Shown one piece after another: positions 34,417-41,709 of a DNA stretch of 64,000 bases; the first letter of the stretch is position 1; the number at the start of each line of letters is the position of its first letter. Source of the DNA: UBA2357 sp046295975. GTDB taxonomy: Bacteria > Pseudomonadota > Gammaproteobacteria > Burkholderiales > Rhodocyclaceae. The translations under genes and the position numbers were made by a program. Location of the stretch: the NCBI GenBank assembly GCA_046295975.1, contig JBKBMG010000008.1, positions 1-64,000 of the forward strand, read 5' to 3'. The notes beneath the pieces were generated by a model, which was not told the DNA's origin, searched no databases, and worked only from the letters and a program-made list of their open reading frames with translations.

Positions 34417-34866
34417 GTGAGTCCTCCTCGAGTGGATGTGGGTGACATCGCTTCCGCGCCGCGCCGTAGGCTGGCGTCTTGTGTCGGCGAAAGCCACGTC
34501 CGGCTCGGGGGGTGGGGGACTTCCGCGGGCCGCAGGGGTGTTCGGCCGGAGCCGCAATCCGCTTGCGGCGGCTGCGGCGGAGAGGAAGTGAGTCGAACGT
34601 TCGTTTGAACGTTACGACCAGTTGCGGGCGAGGTCAATACCTTTCTGGAATAGTCGGTGCGTCGTTAGGTCTCGTTCCGTCGGATTATTCCACCTGTGCG
34701 GCAGCGAAATATCGTTGGGAACGAGCCAGTCGCAGCCCGATCGACGATACGGCCGACAGCCGCCCTCAAGCTTGCTCACTGGGGCGGACGTCGGCCATTC
34801 GGCCATTCGGGCAATCGGGCAATCGGGCAATCGGGCAATCGGGCAATCGGGCAATCGAGACGGCGG
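34417..34866. other. Non-coding gap with tandem repeat
   Basis: No credible gene is seen here. The stretch lies between the lipase start and the stop of the PNPOx-like gene, both on the minus strand. The right part holds an 8-bp tandem repeat (34791-34854). The left part (34560-34620) is less GC-rich than its surroundings and could contain the lipase promoter. Confidence 0.6.
34791..34854. repeat. 8-bp tandem repeat (2 x TCGGCCAT, 6 x TCGGGCAA)
   Basis: Two copies of TCGGCCAT are followed by six exact copies of TCGGGCAA, eight units without interruption. It ends 12 bases past the stop of the PNPOx-like gene. The unit length is not a multiple of three, so it is not coding. Number is likely to vary between strains by slippage. 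Confidence 0.95.
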
Positions 34867-35526
34867 TCAGCCACGGCTTGCCGGGTCGTTCGGGCGCCAC
34901 AGCCCATCGGGTACCTTCATCGATTCGCAGCCAGCGTCCGGCTCGGGGGCGGCGCAGACGGGGCGGACCGGTACGACACCCGCCCAGACCGGCCAGGAGA
35001 GGTCTTCCTCGTCGTCCTTCACGCCGGCTGCGCGGATCTTGGCCGAGACCTCGTCCAGCGGCAGGCGCAGCACGGTGGTGGCGTTGAGTTCCTTGGCGTT
35101 GATCGGGCGCAGTGTGTCCCAGCGGCCGGGCGCGATCTTGTCCACAAAATGCGCCAGTACGCTGGTCTTCTCGGCGGCGTCGGAGACCAGCTCGAAGCGG
35201 CCGTAGGCGACGATGGAGCGGTAGTTCATCGAATGGTGGAAGGCCGAGCGGGCATACACCAGGCCGTCCACCAGGCTGATGGTGACACAGGCGTCGTGCT
35301 CGGACAGCGCCTTGAGCATGCGCGAGGCCTTGGCGCCGTGGATGTACAGGTGCTCGCCCTCGCGCCAGTGGATGGTCGGAATCGCATGGACGGCACCGTC
35401 GAGCTGGAAGGCCACGGTGCACACCAGGGCGTCGTCGATGATGGCGTGGATGGTTTCGGCGTCATAGTGGGCGCGGTCGGGCAGGCGGCGTACACGGCTG
35501 CGGTCGGAGGGGGCGGCGCTTGGCAT
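34867..35526 (-). CDS. PNPOx-like flavin-nucleotide-binding protein
   Basis: This 219-residue protein of the pyridoxamine 5'-phosphate oxidase-like split-barrel family (Pyridox_ox_2) has HAIIDDALVCTVAFQLDG, AIPTIHWREGEHLYIHG, and RSAFHHSMNYRSIVAYG, the usual FMN-binding segments. It is divergent from a MocR regulator (gap 110 bases), the common genomic pairing of this family. The flavin-dependent reaction is unknown. Confidence 0.85.
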   Translation of the reverse strand: MPSAAPSDRSRVRRLPDRAHYDAETIHAIIDDALVCTVAFQLDGAVHAIPTIHWREGEHLYIHGAKASRMLKALSEHDACVTISLVDGLVYARSAFHHSMNYRSIVAYGRFELVSDAAEKTSVLAHFVDKIAPGRWDTLRPINAKELNATTVLRLPLDEVSAKIRAAGVKDDEEDLSWPVWAGVVPVRPVCAAPEPDAGCESMKVPDGLWRPNDPASRG

Positions 35527-35636
35527 GGGATGACTCCTGAAGTCTGAAGCAGGTTGAGCAGGTTGGGAGGCGTCCAGCTTAGGAGTTTCATGGCACCATG
35601 GTTAGATCCACGAAAGTGCATTTCCATGGAGCCACG

Positions 35637-37145
35637 ATGTCCCGCCCGTCCACGTCCGCTTCCCGCCCCGCCTCCCCTTCCACGTCCGCCGCGTCCCTGG
35701 CCTCGGCCTACGACTGGTTGCTTGCCGGCCCGGTGGATGTGCCGCGTCAGCGCCGTCTGTACCAGGGGCTGCGCGAGGCGATCCTGGCCGGACGCCTGAA
35801 GCCCGGCACGCGGCTGCCGGCCAGCCGGGTGATGGCGGCGGAACTGGGGGTGGCGCGCAACACCGTGCTCCACGCCTACGAGCAACTGGTCGCCGAAGGC
35901 GGACTGGTGGCCGACCGCAGCGGCACGCGGGTGGCGGCGCTGCCATCGCTGGTGGCACCGCAAGCGGCGGATGCGGCGGTCCGCCCGCCGCCGCTGTCAC
36001 TACGCGCGCAGGCCGCGCTGGCCGCTTCCCGGCACGAGCGCGGGGACGACGCCCTGCCTTTCGCGCCGGGGGTGCCGGATGTCGCCGGCTTTCCGTTCCG
36101 CGCCTGGCGTGCCTGCCTGGACCGCGCCTGGCGCGACGCGCGCCCGCGCCAACTGGGCTATGCAATGCACGGCGGAGAGCCGTCGCTGCGCGCGGCACTG
36201 GCCGACTATCTGGGCACGGCGCGTGGGGTGGCGGTGGGCGCGGAGCAGGTGGTGATTACCGCGGGCACCCAGGCGGCGTTGGATTTGTGCGCCCGCCTGC
36301 TGGCCGATCAGGGCGACACCGTGTGGGTGGAAAACCCCGGCTATCCGGCGGCGCGTGCGGCGTTCTCATTGGCCGGGCTGACGCTTCACCCGGTGGCGGT
36401 GGATGGGGAGGGGTTGGCGCCGGATGTCGCTGACTGGTCCGGCCATCGTCCCCGTCTGATCTTCGCCACCCCCTCGCACCAGTACCCCACCGGCGTCGTA
36501 CTGAGCCTGCGCCGCAGGCTCGAACTGGTGGAGGGCGCGCGCTCCGCCGGGGCGTGGATCATCGAGGATGACTACGACAGCGAGTTCCGTCGCGGCGGCC
36601 CGGCCTTGCCGGCGATGTACGGGCTGCGTCCGGACCTGGCGGTGATCTATGCCGGCACCTTCAGCAAGACGCTGTTTCCCGGTTTGCGGGTGGGCTATCT
36701 GGTGGTGCCGCGCGCGCTGTCGGCGGCGTTTTCCGAGGCGGCGGCACGGGCGCAGCGCCTGGGGCACGGCGTGGAACAGGCGGCGCTGGCCGATTTCATC
36801 CGCCGGGGTCACTACACCGCCCATCTGCGCCGCATGCGCCAGCGCTACGAGGCGCGCCAGCGCGCGCTGCGTGCCGCCCTGGCGCGCCATCCAGGGCCGG
36901 AAACGCGGGTCAGCGGCGGCGAGGCCGGCCTGCACCTCACCCTGTGGTTGCCCGATACGCTGTCAGACGTGGCGGTGTGCCAGGCGGCCCAGGCCCAAGG
37001 TCTGTCGCCCCGTCCCCTGAGCGACTACGCGATGACGCCGGCGTGCTGCAACGGTATTCTGCTGGGCTACGGCAATCTGGAGGAAGCGCAGATCGACGAG
37101 GCGGTACGCCGGCTGAGGCTGGCGATGCGTGTTGCCGCTGGTTGA
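35637..37145 (+). CDS. MocR/PdxR-family regulator (GntR-aminotransferase fusion)
   Basis: This 502-residue regulator has an N-terminal GntR winged helix (~35-105: RLYQGLREAILAGRLKPG, VMAAELGVARNTVLHAYEQL) and a C-terminal type I aminotransferase-like domain with a PLP lysine in YAGTFSKTLFPGLRVG. An IIEDDYDSEF segment pairs with it. The chosen ATG has GGAG at 5 bases. It is divergent from the PNPOx-like gene; two CCATGG dyads (35596-35601 and 35624-35629) in the gap could form part of its operator. PLP or vitamin B6 sensing is inferred. Confidence 0.9.
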   Translation: MSRPSTSASRPASPSTSAASLASAYDWLLAGPVDVPRQRRLYQGLREAILAGRLKPGTRLPASRVMAAELGVARNTVLHAYEQLVAEGGLVADRSGTRVAALPSLVAPQAADAAVRPPPLSLRAQAALAASRHERGDDALPFAPGVPDVAGFPFRAWRACLDRAWRDARPRQLGYAMHGGEPSLRAALADYLGTARGVAVGAEQVVITAGTQAALDLCARLLADQGDTVWVENPGYPAARAAFSLAGLTLHPVAVDGEGLAPDVADWSGHRPRLIFATPSHQYPTGVVLSLRRRLELVEGARSAGAWIIEDDYDSEFRRGGPALPAMYGLRPDLAVIYAGTFSKTLFPGLRVGYLVVPRALSAAFSEAAARAQRLGHGVEQAALADFIRRGHYTAHLRRMRQRYEARQRALRAALARHPGPETRVSGGEAGLHLTLWLPDTLSDVAVCQAAQAQGLSPRPLSDYAMTPACCNGILLGYGNLEEAQIDEAVRRLRLAMRVAAG

Positions 37146-37287
37146 GGGCGGTACGCGAGAGTACCTGGCCTGGCCTGGTCGGGGCGGGGGCCCGGTTGAT
37201 GTGCGCCGCGCTGCGCACGAGTCATGCCGGGCGGGAACTTTTGCCCGCATCCGGTGCGTCTATCACCCTTGATGCAATGCAGCATGA

Positions 37288-37407
37288 TCCTAGATTCCTC
37301 GGGTACGTAGCGAACTCACCTATTCGGTGACCCCTCACAGAACACGAAATGTGAGCATTCATGCGCTATCCAGACCAGCAACAAGCGGTCAATCGAGGAA
37401 TCTAGGA
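37288..37407. repeat. 120-bp element bounded by 14-bp perfect inverted repeats
   Basis: TCCTAGATTCCTCG (37288-37301) and CGAGGAATCTAGGA (37394-37407) are exact inverted repeats. Inside lie two further hairpins: TCACC/GGTGA (37316-37330) and TCACA/TGTGA (37335-37354). The element is less GC-rich than its surroundings and ends 27 bases before the patatin ATG. It may be a MITE-like element, or the structured leader of the downstream operon. No clear target-site duplication is seen. Confidence 0.7.
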
Positions 37408-37434
37408 CGGTGGAAGTGCTAATCAGGGAGCGTT

Positions 37435-38496
37435 ATGACAAAGGAAATCAAGACGATCGAGTTGGCTCTTCAGGGCGGTGGGGCGCATGGTGCCCTGGCC
37501 TGGGGTGTGATCGACCGGCTGCTGGAAGAGCCGCGTCTGCGCATCGAAGGGGTCAGCGGCACCAGTGCGGGTGCAATGAATGCGGTGGTGTTGGCCGACG
37601 GGCTGGAAGCCGGTGGCCCCGAAGCGGCGCGGGAACATCTTGCGCGCTTCTGGAAGGCGGTCAGTGTGGCGGCCACCAACAGTCCGATCCAGCGCGACCT
37701 GTGGGCGCGCATCAGCGGCGACTGGAGTCTGGACGGGTCGGCGAGCTATCTGTTCTTCGACCACTTGTCGCGGATGTTCTCCCCCTATGAGTTGAACCCG
37801 CTCAACCTCAATCCCTTGCGCGACCTGGTCGAGGCCAACGTCGATTTCGAGCGGGTGCGCCGCTGTTGCGCGCTCAAGGTGTTCGTGACCGCCACCAATG
37901 TGCGCACCGGGCGGCCGAAGGTGTTCCGCTGCCCGGATCTGAGCGTGGATGCGGTGATGGCCTCGGCGGCGCTGCCATTCATGTTCCAGGCCGTGGAAAT
38001 CGACGGAGAGGCCTACTGGGACGGCGGCTACATGGGCAACCCGGCGCTGTTCCCGCTGGTCGACGAGTGCGATGCCCGCGACCTGGTACTGGTGCAGATC
38101 AACCCCTTCTACCGGCCGGAGTTGCCGCGCACCGCGCGCGAGATCATCAACCGCATGAACGAAATCACCTTCAACGCCAGCCTGGTCAAGGAGCTGCGCT
38201 CCATCATGCTGCTCAAGCAACTGATCGAGGCGGAAGGGCTGGAGCAGGAACGCTACCGCGACATGCGCTTCCACCGCATCCATGCGGACGAGGATTTGCT
38301 TGAACTGCAGGCCTCCAGCAAGCTCAACGCCGAGTGGCCGTATCTGTGCCATCTGCGGGACCTCGGACGGGCTCGCGCCACGCGCTGGCTGGCCGCGCAC
38401 TGGCAGGACCTGGGCGAGCGCTCCAGCGTGAGCTTCGACTGGTTGCTGGACGACAGCATCAAGCCTGCGGGCGCGTTGCGGGAGAAGCTGTCATGA
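37435..38496 (+). CDS. Patatin-like phospholipase (soluble)
   Basis: This 353-residue cytosolic protein of the patatin/RssA group has LALQGGGAHGAL (oxyanion), GVSGTSAGAMNA (catalytic Ser) and DGGYMGNP (catalytic Asp). The stop overlaps the GntP permease start by ATGA. Patatin-GntP pairing is frequent in PHB-producing beta-proteobacteria beside 3-hydroxybutyrate dehydrogenase; that dehydrogenase is not here. A role in lipid or polyhydroxybutyrate metabolism is inference from the pairing. Confidence 0.88.
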   Translation: MTKEIKTIELALQGGGAHGALAWGVIDRLLEEPRLRIEGVSGTSAGAMNAVVLADGLEAGGPEAAREHLARFWKAVSVAATNSPIQRDLWARISGDWSLDGSASYLFFDHLSRMFSPYELNPLNLNPLRDLVEANVDFERVRRCCALKVFVTATNVRTGRPKVFRCPDLSVDAVMASAALPFMFQAVEIDGEAYWDGGYMGNPALFPLVDECDARDLVLVQINPFYRPELPRTAREIINRMNEITFNASLVKELRSIMLLKQLIEAEGLEQERYRDMRFHRIHADEDLLELQASSKLNAEWPYLCHLRDLGRARATRWLAAHWQDLGERSSVSFDWLLDDSIKPAGALREKLS

Positions 38497-39944
38497 TCGG
38501 CATGCTTGGCGTTTTGCTCGCACTCGGGCTGCTGATCTACCTCGCTTATCGTGGTGTCAGCGTGCTCCTGCTCGGCCCGGCGATGGCGCTCGTCGCTGCA
38601 TTGTTCGCTGCCGGCACGCCCTTGCTGGCGACCTACACCCAGGTGTTCATGACTTCGGCCGGCGGCTTCGTCGTGCAGTTCTTTCCGTTGTTCCTGCTGG
38701 GGGCGATCTTCGGCAAGCTCATGGACGACAGTGGTGCGGCCGAGGCCATCGCCCAAGGCATCGTCGGCCAGCTCGGGCAGGAGCGCGCCATCCTCGCGGT
38801 AGTGCTCGCCTGCGCGGTGCTGACCTACGGGGGCGTATCGCTGTTCGTCGTCGCCTTTGCGGTGTATCCGATCGCCGCGGCGCTGTTTCGCCAGGCCGAC
38901 ATTCCCAAGCGCCTGATTCCGGCAACCATCGCGCTGGGCGCCTTCACCTTCACCATGACCGCCTTGCCGGGCACGCCGGCGATCCAGAACGCCATTCCGA
39001 TGCCGTACTTCAGCACCACGCCATTTGCCGCGCCGGTGCTCGGCATCGTCGCCGCGCTGGTGATGTTCGGGCTCGGCCAGTGGTGGCTGTCGCGTCAGGC
39101 CGGCCGGGCGCGACTGGCCGGGGAGGGTTACGGCGAGCATGACGACGCGCCGCCGGCCTTCGACAGGGAGCAGCGCGAACGCACGTCGGGCGAAGGCTTC
39201 GATGTGCTGATGGTGCCCCCGGAAGCGCCGGCACGTGCCCTGCCTTCGTTCGCCGTGGCGATCTCGCCGGTGGTGCTGGTGATCGTGCTCAACTACGTGT
39301 TCAGCGCCATCGTCATTCCCGCCATGGATACCGCCTATCTCGCCGAGGCACGCTTTGGCGCGACTACGGTCGATTCGGTGCGCGGCGTATGGGCCATCAT
39401 CTGCTCGCTGACGATTGCCTGCGTGCTGCTGCTGGCAATGACCTGGCGCCGGCTGGCCGCGCCCAAGCGGTCGCTGGACGACGGCGCCAACGCTTCGGTG
39501 TTGCCGATCTTCAACACCGCGAGCCTGGTCGGGTTTGGCGCGGTGATCGCGGCACTGCCGGCTTTCGAGCTGATCAAAGGCTTCGTCGAATCCATTGGCG
39601 GCGGCAATCCGCTGGTGTCGCTGGCCTTGTCGGTCAACGTCCTGGCCGGCGTCACCGGCTCGGCCTCGGGAGGCATGAGCATTGCGCTGCAGACCCTGGG
39701 GGCGGACTACCTCGCCATGGCGGAGACGGCCGGCATCGCGCCCGATCTGCTGCATCGCGTAACCACGGTGGCCACGGGCGGCCTGGACAGCCTGCCGCAC
39801 AACGGTGCGGTGGTGACCTTGCTCGCGATCTGCGGGCTGACGCACCGCGAGGCCTACAAGGACATCTTCATGGTGGCGGTGCTGTTCCCGATCATCGCGC
39901 TGGTGTTGCTTGTGTTGCTGGGCAGCCTGTTCGGGGCGTTCTGA
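38493..39944 (+). CDS. GntP-family permease
   Basis: This 483-residue protein with about 12 hydrophobic segments matches the GntP/hydroxybutyrate permease family: QFFPLFLLGAIFGKLMDDSG near residue 53, TALPGTPAIQNAIP, and a conserved C-terminal SASGGMSIALQTLG and DSLPHNGAVVTLL. The ATG at 38493 overlaps the previous stop, so translation is coupled. It probably imports gluconate-like or beta-hydroxybutyrate-type carboxylates; the patatin neighbour favours hydroxybutyrate. Confidence 0.88.
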   Translation: MIGMLGVLLALGLLIYLAYRGVSVLLLGPAMALVAALFAAGTPLLATYTQVFMTSAGGFVVQFFPLFLLGAIFGKLMDDSGAAEAIAQGIVGQLGQERAILAVVLACAVLTYGGVSLFVVAFAVYPIAAALFRQADIPKRLIPATIALGAFTFTMTALPGTPAIQNAIPMPYFSTTPFAAPVLGIVAALVMFGLGQWWLSRQAGRARLAGEGYGEHDDAPPAFDREQRERTSGEGFDVLMVPPEAPARALPSFAVAISPVVLVIVLNYVFSAIVIPAMDTAYLAEARFGATTVDSVRGVWAIICSLTIACVLLLAMTWRRLAAPKRSLDDGANASVLPIFNTASLVGFGAVIAALPAFELIKGFVESIGGGNPLVSLALSVNVLAGVTGSASGGMSIALQTLGADYLAMAETAGIAPDLLHRVTTVATGGLDSLPHNGAVVTLLAICGLTHREAYKDIFMVAVLFPIIALVLLVLLGSLFGAF

Positions 39945-40535
39945 CGCTTTTGTTGCGCGACCGCGTCCCGACCCGGCGCAATACCCTCGCCGCGGGCACC
40001 AAAATAGTGCCCGCGGGGTGCTTCGTCCGCTTCGCGCGGGCGGGGTCACCGCAATGCCCGGTTTTCCCGCGGCGTGCTCTAATGCCTCGGCGCGCGGGCG
40101 ATCCGGGTCTTTCGACGACGTCGTAGACGATTGGCGTATCTATTGCTTAAGTTATAGGGTCGTCCGACCCGCAGCGGATGATTCATCGGGGCGGGCCTGC
40201 CCCGTCTGTATTGGGGCTGGTCGCCGATCGGTGAGTGCTGCAGGTTTGTCGTCGCAGCCGTGCAGTTTGAAACGCTGCACCGCATTTGGCGCGTGCGATC
40301 CGCCCCCGGTGCGGGCAAACTCCGAGACAGGTTGGCCATGAACCGGCCCGACAATCGGATACCGATCGGGCTAAGCTTGTCCAAGCCTGATCAAGGCCAA
40401 CACCCCTCGACAGGCTCGGGGCGGACGGTGTGGCGTAGCTGATTGCCAGGAAGACAAGAGAAGCCGGCCGCAGGCGAGAAGTGAGTCAGTGCGCGCGCTG
40501 GACGTGCGTACGTCGATCCCGCAGAGAGGTTTGCC
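39945..40535. other. Non-coding gap with REP-like hairpin pair
   Basis: No convincing gene lies in these 590 bases. They contain a pair of REP-like sequences (about 40358-40432) and a less GC-rich patch at 40130-40160 that may carry a promoter for the Bug-protein gene. Short overlapping frames here have implausible composition. Confidence 0.6.
40358..40432. repeat. REP-like inverted pair
   Basis: CGGGCTAAGCTTGTCCAAGCC (shortened: GGGCTAAGCTTGTCC) is followed after about 15 bases by CCCCTCGACAGGCTCGGGG. The second contains TCGACAGGCTC, and the first resembles its reverse complement (GAGCCTGTCGA) with substitutions. This is the form of the widespread intergenic GAGCTTGTCGAAGG/TTCGACAGGCTC palindromes of proteobacteria. 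It may stabilise transcripts or act as a terminator. Confidence 0.45.
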
Positions 40536-41660
40536 ATGTACCGTCACTCCCGTCATTGCGGCGCCTTGAGGATTTCGAGCGCGCTCTGTTCCTGCCGTAC
40601 CGTACGGTCTGGCGTCTTTCCGCTTTGGGCGGCTGCCGCGTGGACAATCCGACCGGATGGACCATGGCGGCAGCGTGCGGCGTGGATGGCGACGGCGTTG
40701 CTGATTGCTTGCGCGGCGCTGGCGCCGCGGCCGGCGGTGGCGCAGCAGGGCGGTGTGCAGACGGCCGCAGTTCCGGATGCGGACCGATTCCCTGCCCGCC
40801 CGCTGACCATGGTGATCGGCTACGCCGCCGGCGGCAGTACCGATATCCAGGGGCGGGTGCTGGCCGAGGTGTTGGGTGAGCAACTCGGCCAGAAAGTGGA
40901 GGTGGTGAACCTGACCGGTTCGGGTGGGGCCGTTGCGGCAGCGATGCTGGCAAGCAGCCGGGAGCAGGGCCACGTGTTCATGTTCGGCCTGTCGTCGGTG
41001 TACAGCATCTCCCCGCTGCTCGCGCCGGCGTCCTACGACCTCGCCAGCTTTCGTTACGTCGCCGGGGTGTCGCTGGACCAGTCGGCCTATGTGACCAGCG
41101 GCAACAGCCCGTTTCGCGACTGGCACAGCCTGATGGATTTCCTGCGCGCCAATCCGGGGCAGGCCTATGTGACCCAGACCGGGGAGGACCGCCTGCTGAT
41201 GAAGGCGATCGCGCAGAAGGAGGGGCTGGACCTGCGTTTCGTCCCCAGTTCGGGCGGGGCCGGCATGGCGCCACTGGTGATCTCGGGCGACGTGTTCTTT
41301 GCCTACAGCGGCGGCACCCATACCGGCTATACCGATTCCGGCGAAATGCGCCTGCTTGCGACACCGGCGCGCGACCGCCTGCTGGGCTATCCGGACGTAC
41401 CGACGCTGAAGGAACTTGGGCACGACCTGGCCTTGCACGCGCTGCGCATCGTGGTGGTGCCGGCCGATACGCCGGACGCGCAGGTGAAGGTGTTGCGTGA
41501 TGCCCTGGAACGCGCGAGCGCCGACCCGCGCTTCGTGGAGGTCACCGAAAAGCGGATCCGCCAGCCCATCGGCTTTACTGAGGGGGCCGACGTGGAGGCG
41601 ATGTTGCAGGCGCAGGTCGAGGACTACCGGCGGCTCATTGCCGAAGTCGGTCTGCAGTAG
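40536..41660 (+). CDS. Tripartite tricarboxylate transporter substrate-binding (Bug/TctC) protein
   Basis: This 374-residue protein carries a cleavable signal preceded by a long N-terminus (signal core MATALLIACAALAPRPAVA, residues ~51-69). The Bug fold follows, with FPARPLTMVIGYAAGGSTDI (substrate and P-loop), VVNLTGSGGAVAAAML, and the family PDVPTLKELGHDL near the C-terminus. The ATG at 40536 has GAGAGG at 6 bases; an ATG at 40686 would give a compact signal. No TctA/B permease genes are adjacent. The following PAS-GGDEF-EAL gene may use its ligand as a cue, but this is speculative. Confidence 0.85.
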   Translation: MYRHSRHCGALRISSALCSCRTVRSGVFPLWAAAAWTIRPDGPWRQRAAWMATALLIACAALAPRPAVAQQGGVQTAAVPDADRFPARPLTMVIGYAAGGSTDIQGRVLAEVLGEQLGQKVEVVNLTGSGGAVAAAMLASSREQGHVFMFGLSSVYSISPLLAPASYDLASFRYVAGVSLDQSAYVTSGNSPFRDWHSLMDFLRANPGQAYVTQTGEDRLLMKAIAQKEGLDLRFVPSSGGAGMAPLVISGDVFFAYSGGTHTGYTDSGEMRLLATPARDRLLGYPDVPTLKELGHDLALHALRIVVVPADTPDAQVKVLRDALERASADPRFVEVTEKRIRQPIGFTEGADVEAMLQAQVEDYRRLIAEVGLQ

Positions 41661-41709
41661 GCATGGCCAGACCGGTGAGGGGGTAAGGTGGGCGACTCAG
41701 GACCGGCAC

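Noticed and set aside
34791..34854. Possible CRISPR array
   Set aside because: Units are directly adjacent with no spacers and only 8 bases long.
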